A stretch of 64,000 nucleotides of DNA. Origin: Diphasiastrum complanatum (taxonomy: Eukaryota; Streptophyta; Lycopodiopsida; Lycopodiales; Lycopodiaceae). Position numbers and translations under genes: made by a program. Positions 54,196 to 64,000 of the stretch are shown piece after piece. Where the stretch lies: positions 36,721 through 100,720 of the forward strand of contig MU831846.1 in the NCBI GenBank assembly GCA_029204225.1, in the 5' to 3' direction. Within the stretch, counting starts at the first letter, position 1. Each line of letters begins with the position of its first letter. Below the pieces are notes generated by a model. It was not told where the DNA came from. It searched no databases and saw nothing but the letters and a program-made list of their open reading frames with translations.

Positions 54196-55944
54196 TGATA
54201 AATCAAAAACCTTGTGATATGATTCTACAAATATAATTTGTGACTCTCAAGAGACTAGGTTTGAGCATATTCAATAATCTAGAAGGATCTACAAAAGATC
54301 TAGCTCACAAACCTAAGAATCAATCTTCACACTAATGACTAGTCACTTGGAAACTTTGCTTTGATCACTAAGACAAAAGCACACAATCTTTGAATCAAAT
54401 TGCAAAAGAAATCAGATCCAAACTCCTATTGGACTCAACAAATACCAATGACTCTTTACTTTGAGAGTTGAAATGGATATGAAAAGATTTGACAGCTAGA
54501 TTTTCCTTTTCACTTGACTAGTTCTCTCAACACTTGAGATTCTTAAACAAAAGATGGGTTTTGTTTCAAACACATGAAAATCAAACTTAATCACTTCTTT
54601 TGGACTCTCTCTTGACTCAAATAATCTCACTCTTAGGATTTAGAATGAATTTGATTTGATTTAACAACAAACTATACCACCAATTTTTTCACAAAACATA
54701 GGATCTACACTAGATCACTCAAACTTGACATGTACATTTGATTCAAACACATAGAATTAAGATCCAATCACCCCTTTTGGAATCTCCAAAGAATCTCACT
54801 CTTGAGATTTGGAATGGATTTGTAATAGTTTGATAACAACCTATGTCAAGAATTTTTTACAAAGCTTAAAAATTAGACATCTAGAGATTCACAAAGATCT
54901 CAACTATGCATGAACACTCAAATATGGAGTCTTCCTTGTTCTAGACATCCAATGGGATCGCAACTTGACCCTCACACTCTCACAAAGAACGTTGAATAGA
55001 ACTAATAAGAGCTGGAATGAAATTCAAAATCAAAAGTTGTGATTCTTCTCACTAAGATATTGTGCTTCAAAGAGCTAATGTCACTTAGAAAGACTTGATC
55101 ACCTAGGAGAAGACAAATTCTCCACTAATACCAACACAAAATGAGCTTCTAGATCTTGCCCTCTACAAAAGAAGGAACTCTTAGAAAATTGGATCTCTCT
55201 CTACACATTTTCCATAGACACCTTAATAAATCTATTCAAACCTCACAATCACTCAAACAGATTGAGTAGGGTTGAACAATGTGACTTGGATCTCAATCTC
55301 TTTTCTAGAACTCTCAATTGAAGCCAATCTATGTCAAATTCTACAAAAGATTTCGCATAGATGCTATATATGCACTAGAAACTCTCAAAGGTTTCACTTG
55401 GAGGACAGATCTAAGGATGTTTTCTAGTAAATTCATACTTCTAAACGTGACACTATCACTCTTGAACAAATCTAGATTGATGGTACAATGGATTTCAACC
55501 TCTCACCTTGCATATCACTCCTTAATCTATGATTTTTAGCAAAATCTCTCTCAACTTCAACATGCACTCAAAAAATCAGAGATAATCAATTCATACACCT
55601 AATTCAAGCTTCAAATTTAATTTCTTGGATGATCTAATCCAAGAACTAATCAAGACATTAGATTCTCTATAGAAAATGCTCGATTTTGCACCAAAAATCT
55701 CTCAAATTGGGTGTGTGAGTCAAATTGTACAAATTTTTGAATTTTCTCAGCAAAAACCGGATCTGTATGGCTTCACACGTGTGAAAAGGGTTCCTACAGC
55801 CCACAACAAGTTCTGGTCCAAAATTTTTGAGAATGTCTATCAAATCCAACTCGCTATCCAAAATTTGTCTAGTTTCCAAAAAACTGGTAATTTTGGATTT
55901 GATTTGGATTAACCCTATCAATTTCAGCAAAACCTCTTGTACTT
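54196..55944 (-). other. Non-coding leader of family A element B
   Basis: AT-rich, no long frame. It contains repeated words of the type 'ctcttgagattta-aatg' with near-copies around 54635, 54800 (tandem similarity of about 160-170 bp), and one CACACGTGTG at about 55774. The corresponding leader of A' (51835-52407) is shorter but has the same palindrome near 52252. Confidence 0.5.
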
Positions 55945-56800
55945 GGCTCTGATAGCATCTGCAAAAAGTACAAAAAGGACCAAGAGTGGATCCTAATCTG
56001 ATCTTCAAGAGGAATTGGTTGTCAGATTACTTGATCTATCAATTTACTTCAGATTAAGATCAATCTAGATCAATTCTAGACACAAAATCCTAACAAGAAC
56101 AATCATTAATTGAAGGTAAGTGTACTTTATGGTTTCACATGTGTGAAACACTGTCTGAGTATGGACTCCAACCTTAAAATCAAGTACACATTGATAGAAC
56201 CTCAAAACAATCAAAACAAATGTAGACAAATGGAGAGAAACACTCAAAATTGCTTCCAAAACCAAGATTGGTGTCTCACAATAATTATGGCCAAATGTGG
56301 CTCTATATATAAAATAAATGGGAGCTCGTCGTATTGATCATCCCTCTGATCCCACATGTGTGAAGGTGCTTTGTCATATGATGATTCATCATGCAAAACT
56401 GACACTTGGACAAAACCTTCTATTTTGAGCAATTTTTGTCCATTTTCCTTCTATATGGAGATCTACTTGGAAATCTTCTAGAAGTCAAAATTCGTCTACT
56501 TCAGCTTATTCCACACGTGTGAGCTGTCCTCTACACATGGGGTATGACACACCTAACCAAAGGATGTGGCTCATGCAATCAATAGGTTGATGCCATGTGT
56601 CATATGTCTAGAAAACTAGTTTTTGGCCATTTTAGCCACTAGAACTTGAATTAAATCATATGTACAACATATATGATTATGGTACATGACAAGTACACTA
56701 ATTTCACAAGTGGAAACAAGCTCCACACATGTGTAATCACTCTATATACATAGATTTGGCCTTGACCAAGCATAATTTTTGCTTTTTTTCACACTCCTCC
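55945..56800 (-). repeat. Family A LTR (55958-56793) shared by two elements
   Basis: Minus strand: polypurine GAGGAGGAG, TGTGAAAAAAAG start at 56793, end near 55958, then TGCTATCAGAGCC. 836 bp; nearly identical to 52421-53362 over its first 730 bp but lacking the ~100 bp palindrome unit duplication. Confidence 0.8.
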
Positions 56801-58085
56801 TCAAAAATCTAGCTTGGTAAATCTAGCTTGATAAAAACATGATGATCTTGAACTTGACTCATGGGCTGAATTGGTCTTTGCTGGTCCAGAAGGTGTGAAG
56901 ATGAGCCAATGAGCTTGATGTTGATCCGTGATCACCATATCCATGATAGTGCTTCTTTGATGTTGACATCTTTGATGAACTTGGGAGCTTTGCACCATCC
57001 TAGCACCTTCCAAATTTCATGTAGATGCTTGGCCTTGAGGCTTGCTCCTTCTTCATGTGCATGCTCCTCCATGAGGAAATAAAGATTTCTTCTTGTCTTA
57101 TTAGGATCAAAAAGATCACATGAGATATGCTCCTCTTTCCCTTGAAATGTGAGCCACATGGGCTCAACCATGTTTACTGAGTTTCCTTTTGGAATCACAA
57201 CTTGAGAAGGTCTCTACTCCTCAATCCTTGGCACACTTGAACCTTGAGAAGGACTCTCCTCCTCAATCCTCGGCACACTTGAACCTTGAGATGACTCTTT
57301 AAGATCCTCTTCATGGTGCTCCTTTTTTATGGAAATCCGAGACCTCCATGTCTCATAATGATCACAACAAGTATGACCATTCAATATGCACTTCCTATGA
57401 TTATCAAGATTACTTATGCTAGAAACATAAGTCCAAAAATCACGACAACTTGGCATGATTTTTTCAATATTGAAATCAAAAGGTATTTCCATCAATAAGG
57501 CTAACTACTTGCTTACAGATATAAGTGTCCACTTTGGATGCTTCACTTATTTTCATAAGAAGCCACAAAGGTTGCACTTAGGATCCTTACTTTCCTTCAA
57601 TAGGATGCCACCTATTGATGCCATGATAAGACAAAAATCTTGTGATATGATTCTACAAATATAATTTGTGACTCTCAAGAGACTAGATTTGAACATATTC
57701 AATAATCTAGAAGGATCTACAAAGATCTAGCTCACAAACCTAAGAATCAATCTTCACACTAATGACTAGTCACTTGGAAACTTTGCTTTGATCACTAAGA
57801 CAAAAGCACACAATCTTTGAATCGAATCACAAAAGAAATCAGATCCAAACTCCTATTGGACTCAACAAAAACCAATGACTCTTTCTTTTGAGAGTTGAAA
57901 TGGATATGAAAAGATTTGACAGCTAGATTTTTCTTTTCACTTGACTAGTTCTCTCAACACTTGAGATTCTTGAACAAAAGATGGGTTTTGTTTCAAAACA
58001 CATGAAAATCAAACTTAATCACTTCTTTTGGACTCTCTCTTGACCCAAATAATCTCACTCTTGAGATTTAGAATGAATTTGATTA
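56794..58085 (-). mobile_element. Family A element C, truncated copy
   Basis: Matches 53363-54660 with an offset of 3431 bp at very high identity, including the unknown ORF. It ends abruptly at 58085, where an unrelated LTR fragment begins. Its 3' LTR is 55958-56793. Confidence 0.85.
56932..57495 (-). pseudogene. Second copy of the 215-aa ORF, broken
   Basis: Frames 57495-57214 and 57198-56932 correspond to the ORF at 54149-53502. A G-to-T change (minus strand) makes a stop at about 57213 and a 2-bp loss near 57492 shifts the start. Otherwise almost identical. Confidence 0.88.
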
Positions 58086-58166
58086 GTCTACTCCTAATTT
58101 TTCTCTCTCTCTACCAGAGTTCAAGGTTTATTTGTACATTTTACATTCAGTATGATTTAGTGTGGT
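58086..58166 (+). repeat. Fragment of the copia F-type LTR
   Basis: About 80 bp matching 38148-38226 ('agtctactcctaa', 'ttttctctctctcta', 'acattcagtatgattta'). It is cut by the following element. Confidence 0.7.
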
Positions 58167-61083
58167 ACTTCACAAAGGCTTAACCTAGTTGTGAAAGGCC
58201 AAACAAGGAAGATGGCTTAGCCTAAAATCTCCTCCTCTAAGGCTTACCTTACTAGAGAATGGAGGGCCTAGATTAACTTAACCTGTTGCCAGATGAATAA
58301 TGTACAATACAATGTGAAGTAACACAATACATGAAACCACACAAGGGAGAACACTCAGAGAAAAAGATAGGCATGTTTTGCAAATGAGGTTCTTGTCTAA
58401 ATGGACTCTTCCACTCCTATATATACTTGGAGTAGTGGTCACTTACAAAAAGGCACTATGGGACAATAGTCCTCATAGGCTAACTTAACTTTAAATCACA
58501 TTGGTGCCACGGGACAAACCCCCAATAGGCCTTTGTGACTAGCTTTTACATAACTTGAAATCACATATCTATGTGCAGTGCCCATGACAATTTAAACTTA
58601 GAATTGATTAGCTTAAGCCATTATAGATAAAGTAAAAGCCTAAACTTGATGGGCAAGTTCTGCGTTTAAATTCTATCATGCTTGTATTTTTTAAGATGTT
58701 TCGCAGGATGTCTAGAATATTCCTTGGAATATCAGCCTACATTATCCCCTCTGTTAAGAACTTGGCAATCCCATGCCAAGTGCAATGTTAAGACCTCGTC
58801 CTTATGGTGCTTGCAGCTTGTAGATGTGGAACTTTTTGTAAAGTGTTGTTCCATAGGAGATGAAGCTTTGAAGAAGTATGAGCATCTCTAGAAGAGCTGA
58901 TGTGGACCATATAGGAGTTGGCTCTTTGATGAATTGTATTTCCAAGTGCTCACATAGATGATTTAGCGGATGATGTACACGAGTTTAGTATTTTTTTAGA
59001 CATGAACTGAATGCCACACAAAGGGGTTACTAAACGATAGTGAGATGAAGATGGAGTGGGTGTGATAGGGGGTGTTGTAATCTTGGAAGTGGTGAAGGAT
59101 CAAAATTTCTTTGCTCATTACTATCTTTTGGAAGTACTTGTATTAGCAGAGGTTTTTCATTTGACGTTTCTTGTAGTCGTTTGAATTCTTCACGGAGTTC
59201 GAGAGCTCTTCAATCGGTCGCGAATGTGTATGGCCTCTTTTCTTTTTTTGCTTTTTTTTTTTGGTCCATTTGAATGATCAACAAGCTGTTAACTTGTCGA
59301 TTTTTTTTGGGACTGACATGGCTCATAATTATTGTTGAGAATCTCTAACATCCTTGAGTTTGTTGCTTCAAGCGCCGAACTATATCAATGGTATGCTATA
59401 GATGTCGTAGATTTGTCTGCTTCACGAAGTACTGTAGTTGATAAATGAGAGCAAGTGCAGATTGATCCATTAGGAAGAATGAGGACTTGAGACAAGGATG
59501 AGGGAAGTGAGATGACGCTTCAAGACGTATGATATGGTGGAACATGAGGGAATGAATGGATGGAAAAAAGGAATGAGATGAGTCTTGTGTGGATTTCCAT
59601 ATCTGTCCATAATTTAACCAATGCTCTTTGTACAATTCTCCACAGAATCATCATTGCTCGTCTTTAAAAATAGTTTTGTCATTGAGGTTGTGCGCTCATA
59701 ACTTCAATCTTTGATTGACATGAGATTCTTTCGGTTTGCGTAGGCCTATAAGATTTCACTCGTTGATGACTTGTGCTTCTTGGGCCTCTGCAAATGATCA
59801 AATGAATGATGTAGAACAATGGTAGTATATGCTTGAGACACGATTATGACCACTGCTCAATGTACATTCGTCCAATGAAGCATCGTTGTTGGCGTTGGTA
59901 GGAACACTCGTCGTCTGCGTCAGTTTGCATATAGCTTTTTCCTTTGATGTGACTTGAGAGCCCGTCATTGGTACAAACTGCCACTTTGCTGATTATGTGA
60001 TGGCGATGGTGAGGCAATTGGAAAAGCGTGGATATTGTATCGCTTACGTAAAACCAACTGCTTATTGATGATGGCGGTGGTGGTGTTGTCATGAATATTC
60101 CATCTTGTTGGGAAGATGGATCTTTTGCTGGATCATGAACGCAGTCCTATAATGTGTTCCGATTGTTTCGAAATAGAACATTGTCGATGAAGTGCATGGA
60201 CTACTTTTTTTCTTGGGTTGAGTGTTGTTGTAGTCATTTGCGTAAGTTGTTGAAGTGGATACAAATGACAATCCTTGTGATACTACAATTGTAGAGGTTG
60301 GACCGAAATAGAATTGTCGATGAAATATCACCTATAGTTCTGCTGTAAAAGAAAACCACCAAACCATATGACAATAGAACAAACAAACAGGCAGGCAACA
60401 AACGACATAGTTCACAGGACAAAACTTGAAATAAGAAAAAAAATGAAAAATTAAAGCAAATAACACTATAGAAGGAATTGCATGACACCAAACTCTTGCA
60501 ATGGAGTATTGAACTTGGCACAAGGCCATAGCTACAATATTACAAAAGAAAAAAACAAGTCAGAACGTGTACACATTACGTAGCATGCAATAAGACAATT
60601 ATGTCTTAGATTACTTTCACTCAGATAAAAAAATACGGTTTGTCATCTAGACACAAAACTAATGATTCATCAGGCGGTAGCTACTTGGATAGGCCTCTTC
60701 ATCGGCAGTCTCGAGATTTGAAGGCAATGGATTGATTCCCACCGGTCAGTAGTAACTCAGTATACAAAACTTTCACTCAGAAAACTCAACGTTTGTTAGC
60801 TTGAGATTATGACAGGCCATTTACTCCTTGCCATCTGAATGCTCTTAACATACTATTGATTTCCTTACGAGAAAAGCAACTGTCTCAAGCAAACTTGTTA
60901 CAAAACAAGCGCTCTCTATATCGAGAATTTGTGTGAAAAACATACTCGCACACTGATAAAAGTTATCGAGTTTGCTTATGTCACTAGTTTGGACGAATTT
61001 AGGATTTTTCTTTTTTCTAATGTCATACCGTTTGGTCTCAGGTAGATCAGCTTACCACACATCGATTTTTTGGAAGCTTGATG

Positions 61084-61690
61084 AACTCGCACAAGGTTGA
61101 ACGGTTCCCAAAAGAAGTAGAAAATGACTCGCACAAGGGAACAAAATGACTTGCACAAACCTAGAAATGAAATGCAGGTTTGAAAGGTTTCCAAAAGAAC
61201 TAGAAATGACTCGCGCAAGGGAACATACTACTCGCACAAACGTGTATACTGTGAAAAATGACTCGCAAAAGAAGGTCGGTACTCGGATAAGACGTTCAGT
61301 ACCTGCACAGGCTAAAATGACTCGGACAAAAAGGTCGGTACCCTCCCAGGCAAAAATGGACTTGCATAAGACGTTCAGTACCCTCACAAGCTTAAAATGA
61401 CTCGCATAAGAAGCTCAGTACCCGCACAAGCTAAAATGACTTGCATAAGAAGCTCACTCTCCTCACAGGCTAAAATGACTTGCATAAGAAGCTCAGTACC
61501 CGCACAAACTAAAATGAGTCGTAAGGAGATCAGTACCCGCATAGGCTAAAATGACTTGCATAGGAAGCTCAGTACCCGCACAGGCTAAAATGACTCATAC
61601 AGGTCAGAAGTAGGTGACAAACATCTCAAAATGACTCGCACAGGTCAGAAGAAGGTGCAAAAGTCCTTGAAATGACTCGCACAGTTGAAG
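61084..61690. repeat. Minisatellite, ~40-bp unit
   Basis: Repeated 'aaaatgactcgcataagaag' then 'ctcagtacccgcacaagct', about nine units between 61255 and 61600 with period 38-41 bp, and looser 'tgactcgcacaag' words before and after. Degenerate at both ends. Confidence 0.8.
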
Positions 61691-62812
61691 GATTCTCAAA
61701 AGAACTAGAAAATAATCATGCACAGGGGACAAAATTGACTCGCTCGTATTGGATCTTCTTGCAGGTCTAAAATTTGTGGCATGTAGGCCGCAGCAGGCTA
61801 TGGATCAGCTGAATAAACGCTAATGACAGAACTCCATCACTGGTACAGTGACCTTCTGATGTTGGGGCAGGCTGTAGGCAGCAAGGTCGTGCGTGGATAT
61901 GCTAGCTGGCTGTCTCCTTCAACTAGCTACTAATTGTTCTCTCTTACAGATCCTCTACCTCTTTACAACCTAGCTAAACCTAGTTTAGGTGATGTGATAT
62001 CAGATACGCCCACAGAGTTTTGCATTTTGTGATCTGTTATGCTAGTAGCATTAGTCACAGAGCAGAATTTGTACGTTTTGATATTTTTTGGAACATCATA
62101 CTTGATTAGTAGGAAAAGCTAAGCATTTTGTTCATCTACACTTCAACAATTCAAAAATACAATCCACCTGATTTGGAGCATTTTCTTGCAGAACTTAGTT
62201 GACCTTCCAACGTGAGGCTAAAAAAGAGATCTTAACAGGGGGAGAAACAGATGTTTGTTGCCTGGGCGACTGGTTTTTGAGATGAAACATGCCAAAAAAT
62301 TTGACTAGATACACTTCTTGCTCAAGAAGCTATGGAGAACTCTTGAAGCCATGGATCCTAAGCTTCTGACCTGCTACAAACAACCAAACACAAAAAGAGC
62401 AATAACACTTGATGTGAGGAAGAAAGAATGAGCGTTACACTAAAACAAGCACGCAAAAAACCAAGAAATGGTAGCAACCAAGAAGAACAATGGCAAGAAA
62501 GCTGAGAGAAACTCGCCCACTCAGAAAAACTGGATCTTGCAACCTGCAAAACCCAAAAAAAATGCTAACAAAATCGACTCTCAACACCTATTTTACAGAG
62601 AATGAGCTCAAAAACTCTTAGAACTCATCCCCTCCCTTGAATGTAGTAGATCAGTCCAGCTGATCTCAAGCTATTGCCATATTAAAACAAAAAAGGCACA
62701 AATAGAAATAGACAACTAAAATGAGATAATAATAAGAGTATACAATTATTAAGTCTAAAAAGCAACAAGAAATAGCTTAAAAAATAGTAAATAAGCTAAA
62801 GAATTAGGAGAA

Positions 62813-62992
62813 ATGGTGAAGAAGAGTGGCAACGGCACCAATGTTGGATCTTCAGCATCCTTTCACAGTATGGCTCCAACTAGTACGAGTTATGGCTTCT
62901 CCCAACTACCCTCACTAAGGCTATTTCCAGCTAGCATGGATATGATGCAAGAAGACAGTCATGAGCATGGTGGTGAGTATTCTGATGGATAA
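62813..62992 (+). CDS. Small unrecognised ORF (59 aa)
   Basis: ATG at 62813 to TAA at 62990. Serine/methionine-rich with a KKSGNGTNVGSSAS start and an acidic MMQEDSHEHGGEYSDG end. It is on the strand opposite to the element that contains it. No family is recognised; it may be a captured exon or chance. Confidence 0.2.
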   Translation: MVKKSGNGTNVGSSASFHSMAPTSTSYGFSQLPSLRLFPASMDMMQEDSHEHGGEYSDG

Positions 62993-63638
62993 GATCCACT
63001 CGTCTGAATCTCTTTTCTCTACTTAGAAACTAAACCCAATTGACAGCTTAACCTATAATCCAACTTCACAAAGGCTTAACCTACTTGTGAAAGGCCAAAC
63101 AAGTGAGACGACTTAACCTAAAATCTCCTCCTCTAAGTCTTACCCTACTAGAGAATGAGGGCCTAGATTATCTAACCTGTTTGCCAGATGAATAATGTAC
63201 AATACAATGTTAAGTTACACAATACATGAAACTACACAAGGGAGAACACTCCATAGAAAAGATAGGCATGTATTGCAGAATGAGGTTTCTTGTCTAAATG
63301 GACTCTTCTACTCCTAGATTATACTTGGAGTGTGGTCACTTACAAAAAGGCACTATGTGGACAAATAGTCCTCATAGGCTAACTTAACTTTAAATCACAT
63401 TGGTGCCATGGGACAAACCCCCCAATAGGCCTTTGTGACTAACTTTTACGTAACTTGAAATCACATATCTATGTGCAGTGCCCATGACAATTTAAACCTA
63501 GAACAGAATAACTTAAGCCATTACAGATAAAGTAAAAGCCTACACTTGATGGGCAAGTTCCGTTTAAATTCTATCCTGCTTGTATTTTAAAAGATGTTCC
63601 ATAGGATGGCTAGAATATTCTTGGAATATGAGCCTACA

Positions 63639-64000
63639 ATCAATCATGCAAGGATGCCTATAAATGGTATCTAGATTCAGGTCTCAGCACACGACTCCGT
63701 GTATGAACCTATTCTCGAATATCACAGTACTGAATCAAAGTACATTTTCTTTGGAGCTCAAGCTCACACAAAGTCGAAGGCCAAGGCTCTATTGACTACA
63801 ATTTCTAGATGGCATCACTCAGACAACTAGACAGTGTTTTCTATGTACCCGAATTAACAAAGAATTTATTGTCTATAATCAAGATCACTGATCAAGGCTC
63901 TAGACCTTTGTTTACTGCTAGTCGATGTACCATTCTTGATAAGAATTCAAACCAAAGTCCTCTTCTGCACACAGAGAAGGAAATTTATATATCTTGAGTC
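63639..64000 (+). pseudogene. Copia protease/GAG-pre-integrase fragment at right edge
   Basis: WYLDSG at about 63683 (protease motif), stops, then DSVFYVPELTKNLLSIIKIT and SRCTILDKNS. The element continues beyond the window. It abuts the LARD-like element at 63638. Confidence 0.82.

Larger units (their letters stand above)
52421..56793 (-). mobile_element. Family A element B, non-autonomous, with unknown ORF
   Basis: 5' LTR 55958-56793, primer site TGCTATCAGAGCC (55957-55945), leader of about 1.75 kb, a gag-like ATG start (MTSIGG..., near 54195) that stops after ~24 codons, the 215-aa ORF (54149-53502), polypurine tract and 3' LTR 52421-53362. No gag body, protease or pol. Total about 4.4 kb. 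Confidence 0.75.
58742..63062. other. Interior of the LARD-like element
   Basis: Several frames of 60-95 codons on the minus strand (59396-60529) lack recognisable domains. Perfect hairpin ACTTGGCA/TGCCAAGT at 58761-58782. A minisatellite lies at 61084-61690. Nothing else identified. Confidence 0.5.
58167..63638 (-). mobile_element. LARD-like LTR element without gag or pol (5.5 kb)
   Basis: Near-identical LTRs at 58167-58741 (575 bp) and 63063-63638 (576 bp). On the minus strand the left LTR starts TGTAGGCTGATATT after the polypurine tract AACAGAGGGGATAA (58755-58742), which sets the element's orientation; TATA-like TATATATAGG lies at about 58425. The 4.3 kb interior holds no gag, protease, RT or integrase. 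No standard primer site follows the right LTR and no target duplication is clear, so the outer ends are approximate. Confidence 0.7.

Noticed and set aside
61052-61400. Frames through the minisatellite
   Set aside because: Repetitive translation of the ~40 bp units with no domain; frames exist on both strands for that reason.

Overview
This is a window of a land-plant nuclear genome, probably a large repeat-rich one. The signs are two spliced plant host genes (an RZ-1/GRP-type RNA-binding protein and a GUB_WAK_bind receptor-like kinase), plant-type Ty1/copia and Tat-like Ty3/gypsy LTR elements, and AT-rich DNA with nested, broken insertions. I could not assign a species or even a clade from sequence alone.

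Host genes: (1) positions 1-2553, minus strand, hold the 5' part of an RRM protein. Exon 1 (2553-2443) and exon 2 (99-1) are separated by a 2.3 kb intron, and the gene runs off the left edge. G-box/ABRE-like sites lie about 350 bp upstream of its ATG. (2) Positions 43496-45815, minus strand, hold a wall-associated-kinase-like (LRK10L-type) receptor kinase. It has three exons that join in frame to 676 codons, with intact kinase motifs. Everything else recognisable is transposon-derived.

Layout: 3.6-6.8 kb, relic LTRs and a 1.05 kb direct-repeat pair around a 300 bp core. 7.3-11.4 kb, a decayed minus-strand copia element with all domains in order. 11.5-12.0 kb, three ~185 bp tandem repeats. 13.2-16.5 kb, a copia-type element ('family A') with an intact gag-protease ORF but no integrase or reverse transcriptase, ending in a clear LTR. 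17.1-22.9 kb, a copia relic ('family B') carrying a 1.46 kb hAT-like insertion and a 2.7 kb insertion that holds an array of 19-bp palindromes and an 88 bp tRNA-derived SINE. 23-28.7 kb, a patchwork of copia fragments, a LINE RT fragment and two LTRs. 29.0-34.1 kb, a Tat-like gypsy element inserted in frame into a copia RT, with one terminal LTR inverted. 34.9-40 kb, copia E interrupted by copia F. 41.6-43.2 kb, a second family B copy. 48.6-50.4 kb, a copia relic. 50.9-58.1 kb, a head-to-tail series of family A elements sharing LTRs, with a 3.43 kb duplication offset and an unrecognised 215-aa ORF. 58.2-63.6 kb, a LARD-like element without gag or pol, containing a minisatellite. The right edge is another copia protease fragment.

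The observations most worth a second look are the gypsy element with an inverted terminal LTR and one 5-bp target duplication, the 11-unit palindrome array, the very short SINE with a 15-bp target duplication, the gag-only copia family with an extra ORF and palindromic CACACGTGTG sites, and a 54-nt perfect inverted copy of the kinase gene upstream of it. Element boundaries were read by eye; family names A, B, D, E, F, G, Y are local labels.
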